From contig JANBPK010000166.1 in the NCBI GenBank assembly GCA_027579435.1, forward strand, positions 1 to 21,245: DNA of 21,245 nucleotides, read 5' to 3'. The number at the start of each line of letters is the position of its first letter. Position 1 is the stretch's first letter. A program made the translations under genes and the position numbers. This DNA is from Candolleomyces eurysporus (lineage: Eukaryota; Basidiomycota; Agaricomycetes; Agaricales; Psathyrellaceae). The notes beneath the pieces are model-generated. The model was not told where the DNA came from and ran no database searches. It saw only the letters and a list, made by a program, of their open reading frames with translations. This document shows positions 1 through 9,114 of the stretch, piece by piece.

Positions 1-1124
1 TTCGCAGACTTGTTGGGGCAGTCCCGAGTGAAGTGTTTCCCTTGGCTGCAATAAAGGCATAGACTGAGAGATCAGCGACAAGCCTTCTCTTCATTGGTAA
101 GAGGACTGCGACGGACAGCATCGATTTCCATAGGCACAACATCGGGTTTGCGAGTAGTGGTAGTTGTGGAAGGTGAGGGTTGGTGGAAAGGTTGTTGGGT
201 CTGGGAGGAAGTAGAAGCTGAAGTCTTTTTGGTGGAACGACGATCGAGCTCGAATTGATGAAGCTCGTTGTCAATAGCAGTGCACTCCTTGGCAAAGACG
301 TCAAATGACGTGGTGAAGTAGCGACCACGACGGTTGATGAGCGTAGCCTTGACCGAGTCCTTCAACCGGTTCCAGTATTCCTGAATCTTTGTTTGATCGG
401 TCCAGTCCAACCACGCAGTGAGCTCGAGGAAACGAGAGGTGAAAGCAGCAGCCGAGCCGGTTTGCTTGAGATCGCCAAGCTTCCGCAGCGCATCAGCATA
501 GTGGTCCGACTGTTCGAAGTGCTGTTGAAAAGCGTTGACAAAGCCCGGGTAGTTGTCGAGCAGTCCAGTGGCGGCGTTGTTAAGTTGAACGGTGTGGTAC
601 CAAATGCCAGGGGAGCCATCTCCAAGGAACGTGCCCATATAGAGCACTCGGTCACGGTCTGTAGACAACGACCGACATTGCAAGAAGATAGTGTTCTCAA
701 TTTCTCGAAGAAAACCATCGACCTGGTCCGCACGGCCATTGAACACCCGGGGTTCTCGGAACTTGGGTGCGCTGGAACCACCCGTTGATGATGACGATGT
801 CAACCCGAGACGTTCCACAATTGCGTTTAACGCAGCTCGATTGGCCTTGGCTTCTTCAATTTGGTGTTGAACGAAGCTGTCTATGTTGCGACCAAGGGCA
901 TATACGCCACACCACAGTGTCGAGTGGTCGTCATCGAGGTCTGGGAGGGTGAAAGCGGCAGAGGTAGATGAAAATGGGGGTTCTTGATTGTTTTGAGCTG
1001 GTTGGGAGTCGTCGAGAGAGAAGATGGGGTTGGTAGAGGTGTTTGGGTCAGAGGGAAAGTCGAGAGGAAGCTGAGACATGCTGTTGAGTGTTGAACGATT
1101 CTGAATTGATGCGAGGTAAGCCAA
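1..1124 (-). pseudogene. Ty3/gypsy-type retrotransposon Gag, interrupted by one stop, running off the left edge
   Basis: The open frame runs from 1124 (or the second Met at 1079) to a TGA at 72-74. It has an acidic, Ser/Thr-rich N-terminus, a short helical stretch around residues 78-106 and a retrotransposon Gag core at about 124-290. The core is recognised by the FNGRADQVDGFLREIE start, the LGDGSPGIWY segment and the FTSRFLELTAWLDW block. Directly after the TGA, in the same frame, positions 59-18 encode a CCHC zinc knuckle (C-x2-C-x4-H-x4-C), which normally follows this core in one polypeptide. The stop is therefore probably a nonsense mutation, possibly CGA to TGA. Programmed readthrough is less likely but not excluded. 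Gag forms the virus-like particle and the knuckle binds element RNA. Protease and reverse transcriptase would lie left of position 1 and are not seen. The family call is strong; the Ty3 versus other-LTR call rests on the Gag type only. Confidence 0.8.
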
Positions 1125-1184
1125 AGATAAGATAAGAGAGAAGCAAGATAAGATGTCATTGCTGAAAGGGTGGTCGAATCAAAC

Positions 1185-1358
1185 TGTCAGGGTCAAGGAT
1201 ACCAGACAGGGCTCAGGACAATGAGAAACCAGAATGTGCATTGATTCGACAAGGAAAAGAAAGAACAAAGCACTAGCTATGAGTATATAGGACAAGTTTG
1301 GACCTGCGCATGACTAGCGCGTGATGGGTCCGTGACTTGACCATCACACTTTGTTACA
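1185..1358 (-). repeat. Candidate 5' LTR of the gag element
   Basis: Read on the minus strand, 1358 to 1185 starts TGTAACAAAGTG and ends CCCTGACA, so it has the TG...CA ends of an LTR. It lies 60 bp upstream of gag and contains a TATA-like TATATA at 1289-1284. The length (174 bp) is short. I see no primer-binding site starting with TGG right after the CA end, and the partner LTR is outside the window, so the boundaries are a guess. Confidence 0.35.
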
Positions 1359-1553
1359 CTTAGCATGATTGTTTTAGCACTCATTCCCTACACCGCTGTT
1401 TTTATTTGAACATGTTTCAACCTTGATCTGCCTTATTATTTCATGAATGGTCTACATCGAACATATTTTAATTATTCCGCTTTACTTTACCATTAAATGT
1501 GGCTTATACATGACATTTTTGGTGATCTTTTAATCCGATAAATCAAAACAACC

Positions 1554-1669
1554 AAGTCAAAATGCCTCGGAGGTATGCCGCGCACAGTGTCGGCCCACTT
1601 TTCTATGTTATACAACATAGAGGTATGGGCCGTCGCTGCGCACGGCACTTTTCCGANGCATTTTGACTT
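1554..1669. repeat. 116-bp palindromic element with CAAAATGCCTCGG ends
   Basis: The left arm begins AAGTCAAAATGCCTCGGA and the right arm is its reverse complement, with one N at 1657. The arms continue inward through a GC-rich block (GCCGTGCGCAGC type) to CTATGTT/AACATAG at the centre, leaving a loop of about 3 bases. Most arm differences are transitions. There is a 5-base GGTAT versus AAAGT difference between the arms, as if small inner blocks had been swapped. No coding capacity. Related sequence occurs at 1906-1940, 16702-16715 and 17041-17085. It is most likely a foldback or miniature DNA transposon. Confidence 0.8.
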
Positions 1670-1905
1670 CATTGCAACCGAATCGTTCACTTCATTGCAT
1701 TTTGTCATGTGACTGACAATTGACCTGGTGAACCGCTACAGTAAGAACCTCTGAACAAGAGGGAGACATGTGCAGGTGCACTGACATGCGTCCCGCAGCA
1801 CACAGGACACCATGGAAAACCATCAATGGAATATACCGGCCGAACTGATGGGAAGACGGAGGCTCACTGGCTTGGCGCCTGTGGGACATGGGTACAAAGT
1901 ACCCG
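1670..1905. other. Stretch without a recognised gene
   Basis: It lies between the 116-bp palindrome and the short repeat copy. The motif ACTTCATTGCA occurs at about 1666-1676 and again at about 1689-1699. I find no credible coding region. Confidence 0.4.
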
Positions 1906-1940
1906 AGTCAAAATGCCTCGGAACCTTGGGATGCATTTGA
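1906..1940. repeat. Short degenerate copy of the CAAAATGCCTCGG palindrome
   Basis: AGTCAAAATGCCTCGGA is followed after a few bases by GATGCATTTGA, which is close to the inverse of its start. The two ends are nearly abutting, so this looks like a remnant with the interior lost. It interrupts the downstream side of the NACHT relic at 1930-2100. Confidence 0.55.
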
Positions 1941-2100
1941 ACCGCTCATTCAGGTAGAGCAGTATATCAGCTCTGACAATGTGAGCTTCAATGTCATGGA
2001 GCCGGAGCCACCCGTGGTGGGTAGATGAGTCAAAGGACTCTCGAAGAGAGACCTCGGGGCGACTAGTAAGGAAGAACCGAGCGGGATGTTTGGCTTCTGT
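1930..2100 (-). pseudogene. Relic of a NACHT/STAND P-loop ATPase of another subfamily (copy E)
   Basis: The minus-strand frame contains ARFFLTSRPEVSLRESF, then HHGWLRLHDIE and IVRADILLYLNERF. These are, in order, the sensor strand (FFLTSRPE), the LHDI segment and the I-x-x-D-I-x-x-Y-L helix that follow Walker B in many agaricomycete NACHT proteins. The equivalent in genes A and B reads RVFIASRVEQHI, so E is a different subfamily. No Walker A or B is visible upstream (2134-2280), and homology ends downstream at the palindromic repeat. Only about 55 residues survive, so this is a broken fragment. Confidence 0.65.
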
Positions 2101-2133
2101 GATGCAATAGCTGTAATGTTCATTCATTGTCAA

Positions 2134-2738
2134 ACGCCCTTGTTATCCGGACACCGCTTGCAATTTTCGGTGACGTCAATGCTGGTCGCTTCCGTTCGAG
2201 AGAAGGCAGCGACTCTCGACTCCCCTGATGATTCGCTCATACCTACGTGCAGTCATTTCTGAACATGCCCCTGAATCAATACGTCTAATCGTTCGAGCTT
2301 GTCATAGTTTTGATCGAAAGTTTACCCAAAGGCTCGGGACGGTACACAATCGGGTGTGCCCTGGATGCCACTACAATATTTAATTCGCATTCCTTCCTTT
2401 CATCGATCTTTACCGATTCCTTCATCTCGCTCGCTTTCCTTCCCCTCGTCCCCTTCGAGCCCATTAGTCCTCTCGGTGTGGATCTCCGAGAGTAAAGCGT
2501 TCCTAGAAGGCGGTAACATTGCAAAGGGATTTTGGTGGGATTGGATTGGTGACTGCTGCTCGTTTAGATGGAGAATCTGAACTCGATGTCCAGCTGTATT
2601 TGAGTCGTAGTGACGGCGTTTTGGATTGGTCCTGGACTTGGTTGTGAAGAACAATCGATTGACGAGATATAGTGCTATTCAAGTCGATTAAAGGTCTAAG
2701 GATTGGGGTAAAGGGTGAGCACACACCAGTTCACACGA
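2134..2738. other. Intergenic stretch downstream of NACHT gene A
   Basis: Only short overlapping open frames on both strands, dominated by CT-rich sequence around 2390-2460. None resembles a known protein. It would hold the 3' UTR of gene A just below 2739, but I cannot mark a polyadenylation signal. Confidence 0.4.
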
Positions 2739-5168
2739 TTAATCCGAATCGGAAGATATGAAAGCTAAATCGTGATCGTTGTCACTCGATGCTCTGTCAA
2801 GCCTGATAACTACCATGCCCCTCCAAGAAAGATCAATCGAGAGTTCCAGGGGAGGGCGCGGAGTAATGTTCAATTCTTCCCATTTGAACTGAGCACGAGC
2901 CGCTATCCATTCCAGTACCTATCGAGGCCTATTCAGCTACTTTCATACCTCAGAGATTTAATCTGACGTACGGTGAAAATCGAGATGCCTGATAAGAGGA
3001 GCTGAACGTTAAGATTAGCACCGTGACAAAACTGGAACTCTGGGTCGAAAGCACGTACCGGAGCAATGACAAACTCCTTTTCCTTTCTGTTTGAGAAAGC
3101 CTGTTGTCCCAGAATTCTTGGGAGCTGTATAGGCGTTTTCAGCTGGATGATACGATAAAGAATGAGACTCGAAAGGCATACGCTGGCAGGGATAGCGGTC
3201 GATGTGCGTTGCAGGTCATGTTGTAATGCTTTGTACGCATTTTCAGTGAGCTGAAATGTGCGTGTTAGTTCAGTCATGATGAAATAAGGTATATCTTTCT
3301 CCAGCCAGAGTTGAATGCGGCAGTCAGAACATTCTGCCGCCAGTGCCAATTGCTTGGTACACTCGGTGAGTAGATATAAACTATCATCCAAGGGCTGCGG
3401 TTTCACCAGAAAGAGCATGTTGAAGAGCATAGAGCATAGGAAGGCGTGATAAGGCAACCTATCGACAAGCTGAGGTTGGCCTGCCTTGAATTGGTCGATT
3501 TCACTGAGGAAGTCGCCGGCTTCCGATAGCTGAGAAAAAGTTCGCCGATGGGCTTTGAAATATTGCTTGCCATAGTCGTGGGCTCGCCCATCGGGCGTGT
3601 TGAAGATGGTGGAAAAGCAGTAATAGGACAGATGGAGATGAAATGAGGGCGGCACAAAGAAGAATCCCGATCGGCTCTTGATGGTGAGGAAATCGCGGAG
3701 GGACGTATGACATAGCGTTATGTCGCCTTCTTCGTCGATTCCTGGAACATGGATAATGGCTTGGAGGTTGAGCAGAACACGAATGACCTCGAACGCCTTA
3801 ATGCCGAGAAGAGTCGATATCCCAACAATTGGGAGTGGTCGCAGGAGGAGTGCTATGGTGGAGATGATCTCCCGGGAATGGGGAAGATGTTGCGAACGGG
3901 CAAGGATTTGCGCGTACAGGTCATCAAGGCCGTTCATCTCCAGGGTCAGAGGGAGACGGTCCATTGGCGTCGTGGGATCTGCTTCGGTAGCTGGTTGAAC
4001 GATGAATTTGAAAATCGTAGATGCAAGCACGAAGGATCCCCTAATGTGCCTGGTTAGCTTGCCCATGTCCGGCATTGTTGGCCAATTCCCATGTTCGTGA
4101 ATGTAAGCCTGGATGACGGGATCCTGCTTCACTGCAATCTGAAACGAAGCCTGTAAAAATGCGTCAATGTCTTCGTCCGGCGAGTAATCGTCAAGGTTTC
4201 CAAGAAGAACCCCATCGACCTTGAGGTGAGCGTGTATATGTTGTTCAACCCGACTGGCGATGAAAACTCGGAGAGGGATGGAAGGGTATTTCTTGAAGAA
4301 GTCTAGCATGTGGGTGATGAATTCTTCGATCCCCTGCTTATCCTCGCATTCGTCTAGACCGTCGATAACAATGAGGAAAGGCCCTTTGAGTAGTGTCGTA
4401 AGGATGAGTCCTCGTTTCACGGCAGCCTGGAAGGGATGGTAGACCAACCGCTCCATCTGCGTGGTCAAGGATACACCCTGCGTCAGCAAACCGGGCTCCG
4501 TGTCAATGGCAGCTTCAATGAACGAGGCAGCGGAAGGCACCGCAGCCGCTAGCTGGCTTGCCAATGTCACCGCAAACCTGTTCATCCTACTCCTATCCCC
4601 CGCATTGCGGAAGAAGAAATAGCTTGCAAGCAAGCGCCCAGATCCAGCATAGATCTTGGCAATCTCCAGCGAGATAGCGGACTTGCCACTTCCCGCAAAT
4701 CCGTGGAACCAGTAGACATGAGCAGTCGTCGTACTGCCCATTGGTACAATTCTCGTGTCAGCCCAACAGGTGATCGCCTTGATCGCACCTCCCCTCGTTC
4801 CAGGAAAGCATGCCGAGTCGGGGGGAGATGTCGTTCGATTTCGAGTGTGAGAAGCATCGGTAATCGGGTTAAGTCGAAGAACAAGGTCTAGAAGCGTGGA
4901 TGTCACTATATGCATTATCTATATATTTCCAACGTCAGTACTGACCCTTCTCATTTAAAAGGTACTGATTTAAATTTCCGGCGATAAGGTTGACCGTTTG
5001 TTGTCTGAGTTGGAAACCGTGTGCGCCTGACAAGTTCTCAAACTGTATGGGTAGATCTGACATCCAGGAGACGTGAAGGCGAGGGATCGGATGTGATGGA
5101 AACTGGGACGGGATGTGGGCAGAAGTGGTAGGAAGGCAAGGGGTAGGCACCTGCCCTGCCTCGTGCAT
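2739..5168 (-). CDS. NACHT-domain P-loop ATPase (copy A), five exons seen, apparently intact
   Basis: Exons fitted from splice sites and comparison with copies B and C: 5168 (or Met at 5063) to 4946, 4887-3182, 3124-3059, 3001-2972 and 2918-2739. Introns are 58, 57, 57 and 53 bp, all GT-AG. From the Met at 5063 this gives 699 aa. Domains in order: a short N-terminal motif (GAHGFQLRQQTVNLIAGN), a pre-NACHT CFPGTR segment, Walker A GFAGSGKS near residues 102-109, Walker B LIVIDGLDE near 211-219, sensor RVFIASR, and the HTSLRDFL block near 433. The C-terminus is about 90 residues with no WD40, ankyrin or TPR repeats. Such STAND ATPases act as NTP-driven switches and in fungi are linked to heterokaryon incompatibility and defence; that role is inferred. 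The 5' end is uncertain: B has an extra first exon, and an acceptor near 5059 would fit an unseen one in A. Confidence 0.85.
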
Positions 5169-6138
5169 CAGGTCCCCCGTGAGAGTGTGTCAACCTGCTA
5201 CAGCACTGGGAAACAGGTTCCCATTAACAGGTCTGCTACTCCTGGTCTCTGCTCTAAGTCTCCTAAATGAACCCGCTAGCAACACATCGAGTTGGAACGA
5301 CCGTTTTGTCTTTGGAAAACTGCTTCGGAGGATCCTCTCCGGCCGGACGCGATGGTATCGGCTGACGCACGGAGGTGATGTCAGATGCGATGAGCAAAAA
5401 CGGAGGTACTTCTTTCTTACTGTGTCTGTTTCTTCTCTCTCTCGGAGGTCATAAATCTCTGACCATTCTATTTCTCCTCATATGTGCGGAGCTCTGCCAT
5501 GACTTTTCACCCAAGCGTCACGCTTGTTCGAATCCCGACCTACCACCGGCACTGTAAACGATCTAATTCCACACCCGCTCACCTGGTACTTCCCATTCCG
5601 GATATGACCGACCGGTATTGTTGCTTTAACCTCAACACCGACCACCAAGATTGATATTTACTCCTCCCCCCTATGACCAATTGCTCTCAGACAGCTCCTA
5701 GCTTTCAAGGATCCTTCTATGGCGTACTGGCACAAAATGTTGGTCGACATCTATGTGGGATCTATGGTCTTTCAGTTAGGCAAGTGGGATGGAATAATCA
5801 TTTCCAAAATCGAGTTCTCGCCGGCTTGTCGTCGGTCTGCTTATACAGTATCTTCAAGTCCGAGACTACTCTACTCTGGCAGAATGCTCCACCATTGTCT
5901 GCTACCCTGGATAAGATGAGGGAGTTTGGCCTATTCAGCCATCCAGATCTGGAGCGGCGGAGAGGTTCTGCGGATACTGGTTCTGCCGGAGATTATAAAA
6001 TCGGTGCATGACATGGCCTGTTGAGATGGATGGCTGTTCGAAGAGCCGATTTACGTTGTCGATGTAGTCAAGGTCTGAAAAAACTGATTGACAATATGTA
6101 GTACAATAACAATCAAGTAAACACGTCCGAAGCCACGA
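5169..6138. other. Intergenic stretch between NACHT genes A and B
   Basis: No convincing gene. The block at about 5864-5912 matches 13892-13943 downstream of copy C, so the duplicated unit extends beyond the coding region. 5910-6138 also resembles the 3' flank of C more weakly. The promoter of gene A should lie at the left side. A tRNA-like TTCGAATCCC at about 5529 has no matching stem. Confidence 0.5.
5864..5912. repeat. 3'-flank segment shared by NACHT copies B and C
   Basis: The block around AGAATGCTCCACCATTGTCT and the following CCTGGAT recurs at 13892-13943 with few changes. In both places it lies downstream of a NACHT 3' end in the same orientation. It marks a segmental duplication larger than the gene. 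Confidence 0.7.
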
Positions 6139-9114
6139 TTACGGGGAAGTATGTACTTGTCCAGAGTCTGAATCGGAAGACATGGATACTGGGTTGCTAT
6201 CGAGGACGGCCGATACTGCGTCAAACCTGAAAGTCGGGTATAATCCCGTCCAGTCAAAGGACATGGAAAGCTCTAGGGGTGGGTTCGGCGTTATCTTCAA
6301 TTCTTCCCACTTGAGTCGAGCGCGAGCCACTATCCAATCAAGCGTCTGTCGATGACTATTCAGCGACTTTCAAACTTCCAATATCCAGGAACTGACGTAC
6401 ATTGAAAATATCAATGCCTGACAAGCGGTGCTGAAAGCCAAAATTATCATCTTGGTAAAATTGGAACTCTGGGTTGAAGGAACGTACCGAGTGAAAAACA
6501 AAGTTCTCATCCCTTCCAGTTGAGCGAGGGCCTAGGAGTTCTGGAAACTAGATCGATGTTTTCAGTTATATGAAACAATAGAAGGACGAAATTCAAGAAT
6601 CAAAAACATACGTTAGCATGGATCGCGGTTGATACACGTTGCAGGTCATGGTGTAAGGCTTCGTGTGTGCGTTCAGAGAGTCCGAATGGGCACTCTTGGT
6701 AATCTCCGGCATCATGCGGCAAATCTCCTTCCAGCCAGAGTCGAATACGGTGGTTAGGACATTCCACCGCCAGCGCTAGCTGTTTGATACACTCGGTGAG
6801 TAGATACGAATCTTCATTCCAGAGCAAAGGCTCCATCATGAGGAGCGCATGAAAAAATATAGAGCAGAGNAAAAGTGTGATAAGGCAGTCGATCGACAAA
6901 AAGAGGTTGAAGAGACTTGAACCGCTCAATTTCCTGGATGAAGTCGTAGGTTCCTGAGCGAGCAAATGATTGCCAATGGGAATCAAAATAGTCCCGGCCA
7001 TAAACACGGGCCAGCTCATGACCATTTTCGAGGGCGGAAGAAAAGGAAAAGTAGGATAGATAAAGATGAAACAACGGTGGAACAAAGAAAGATCCCGACC
7101 GGCTTTTGGTGGTGAGGAAGTCGCGGAGAGACGTATGACATAGAGTCGCTTCGCCTTCCTCGTCGGTTCCCGGGACATGAATGACGGCTTGCAGGTTCAA
7201 AAGAACACGAATAACTTCGAAGGCTTCAATTCCAAGGAGGGTCGCTATCCCGATAATCGGGAGTGGTTCCCCGAGGAGTGCAATGGTGGAGATGATTTCG
7301 CTGAAATGCGCGAGATGCTGTGAACGGGCGAGCGCTTGGGCGTACAGACCATCGAGGCCATTCATCTCCAGGGTGAGTGGGAGCCGGTCCATAGGCGTCG
7401 TGGAATCTTCTTCGGCTGCTGGTTGCACTACACTGCAAGAAAGGAGGTGGTTCCGCGAATCGTGACATAGTGCGGCAATGTGACAGACAGATTGACTTTC
7501 GCAGTGCTTATTCCATACTGTGATCGGCTGGGACAGCCCTGTTAAATGGGTCTTTGTTTCTTTCCTTTGTTTCCTTCTTTGCAAGGTGCTTCATAGGCTA
7601 TATCCCGAGATACATAAATTATGCCACTGTGATCACCTGTGTATATCCTTTGTTTAGCCAATATTTTTGATGGAAATACGGTGAATACTTAAAGGAAACA
7701 CGGGCAGATGGCTTCATCGTGCCTCTGGCAAAGATAAAGCTGCCGTAGGACCACAAAAGTCAATCTGTCTGTTACAATGCCGGACCTCTGTCACAGTCTG
7801 CAAAATCCCCTCCTTTCTTACAGTGCTATGTATTTGAACATGGTCGACGCCAGAACAAAGGATCCATTGATGTGGTCGATCAATTTGTTCATGTCCAATT
7901 GTGTTGGCCATGGCCCACGCCTTTGAATGTACGCCCTGATGACACGATCCCGCTTTTCTGCTATCTGGAACGAGGCTTGAAGGAATCTCTCGATATCTTT
8001 GCGTGCCGAGTGACTGTTGAGATTCCCCAGCTGAACCCCATCGGTCTCCAGGCGCCCACGGATGTGTTGTTCGACCCGGCTTGCAATGAAGACGCGGAGG
8101 GGGATGTTCGGGTGCTCTTCAAAAAAATTGAGCATGTGATCAATGAACTCCTCCACCCCTTGCTTGTCCTCGCATTCATCAAGACCGTCGACGACGATGA
8201 GGAAGGGTCCGTTGGCAAGAGTCTCGGCAAGAGCGCCATGGCCAACGACAGCCTGAAACGGAGACAGGATCAGGAGATCCAGCTGCGTAGCCAAAGACGC
8301 GTCGCCAGTCACTACGCCCGGCTCTCTCCTCACAGCGGCCTCAATCAAAGGCTCTGTGGCAGGTATCGCTCCCAGTAACTGGCTGGCTAGCGTCACCACA
8401 AACCTGTTCATCGTGCTCCTATCTCCCGTCCCCCGAAAGAAGAAGTAGCTAGCAAAGAGGCGGCCAGAGCTCGCGTATATCTTCGCTACCTCCATTGAAA
8501 TAGACGATTTGCCGCAACCTGCAAATCCGTGAAGCCAGTAGATGTGCGGAGTTTCGATGATGGCATATTGTGCCGGGTCCCCAAAATCGGCCTTTCGTGT
8601 ACAAATACGAATCTATCTCAGGCTTTGTTTACTATGTACAATCCTGGGTAGTAAAATAACACTCGCTGTCTCGCCGGCGTCCGCCCAGACGATGATCTCT
8701 TGAATTGGCTCTTCTCTAGTTCCAGGAAAGCATTCCGAATCNGGGGGGAGATCGCTTGCGATTTCGAGTGTGTGACGCATCGAGAATCGGGTTAAGTCGA
8801 CGAATCAGGTCTGCAAGGTTTGTAATACATATTATCAAGTTAATTCACGAGTTAGATTCTGATTAATCCCTTTACCTTCCCCCGAATGTACGTTATATTG
8901 ATTTCCAGCGACATTGGTTTGCTGATCGATTCGAGTACGGTGCCAGTGTGTGCTTGCATCTATGGACCTGGTACCCTGGTTGACGATACCTGAGAAATAA
9001 CCCAGCCAAACTTAACACACCGTCCATCAGTTCGCTCCAATGGAACTCACCAAAGTTATCGCCAAAATTGGCGTTCTCAACACGCCCGGCGTTGTTTATA
9101 GAGTGATTGGGCAT
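6139..9114 (-). CDS. NACHT-domain P-loop ATPase (copy B), carrying a transposon that looks like an intron
   Basis: Exons by splice-site reading: 9114-9051, 8989-8876, 8810-8640, 8591-7822, 7432-6612, 6547-6488, 6430-6401 and 6345-6139. It starts MPNHSINNAGRVENANFG. Landmarks: DQQTNVAGNQYN, CFPGTREE, Walker A GFAGCGKS, Walker B LIVVDGLDE, sensor RVFIASR, HTSLRDFL and a final W-x-x-ARARLKWEEL exon. The N bases at 8742 and 6870 each add one base relative to copies A and C. Treating both as spurious keeps every phase consistent and gives 745 codons. The fourth intron (7821-7433, 389 bp) is the interior of a CACTA-like element whose ends supply the splice sites. If it is not spliced, the protein stops inside the element and the gene is dead. 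The GTACAT intron at 8639-8592 has no counterpart in A and is the least certain. Confidence 0.75.
7431..7825. mobile_element. Non-autonomous CACTA-like (CMC/EnSpm) miniature transposon, 395 bp
   Basis: The left end reads CACTGCAAGAAAGGAGG. The reverse complement of the right end reads CACTGTAAGAAAGGAGG. Imperfect inverted repeats continue for about 75 bp, including an identical block ACAGACAGATTGACTTT. The element is flanked by CTA at 7428-7430 and CTA at 7826-7828, the 3-bp target duplication typical of CACTA elements. Removing the element and one CTA rejoins codons exactly as in NACHT copy A (FKYIVQPA against FKFIVQPA). The interior has no open frame. On the coding strand of gene B the ends read GTAAGA at entry and TTTCTTGCAG at exit, both splice-site consensus. 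Confidence 0.9.

Noticed and set aside
362..788. Open frames on both strands overlapping gag (362-781 and 393-788)
   Set aside because: They are shadows of the gag frame. They show no family features, while the minus-strand frame has a coherent Gag domain and zinc knuckle.
3720..4057. Plus-strand open frames inside NACHT gene A, with similar ones in B
   Set aside because: They mirror the conserved minus-strand coding sequence; similarity between copies follows from the real gene on the other strand.
4934..4945. Perfect 12-bp palindrome GTCAGTACTGAC at the first intron of gene A
   Set aside because: It overlaps the splice donor and possible branch-site sequence, and is not found at the equivalent place in B.
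5500..5560. TTCGAATCCC resembling a tRNA B box / T arm
   Set aside because: The bases flanking the loop do not pair as a T stem, and no D arm, anticodon arm or acceptor stem can be folded around it.
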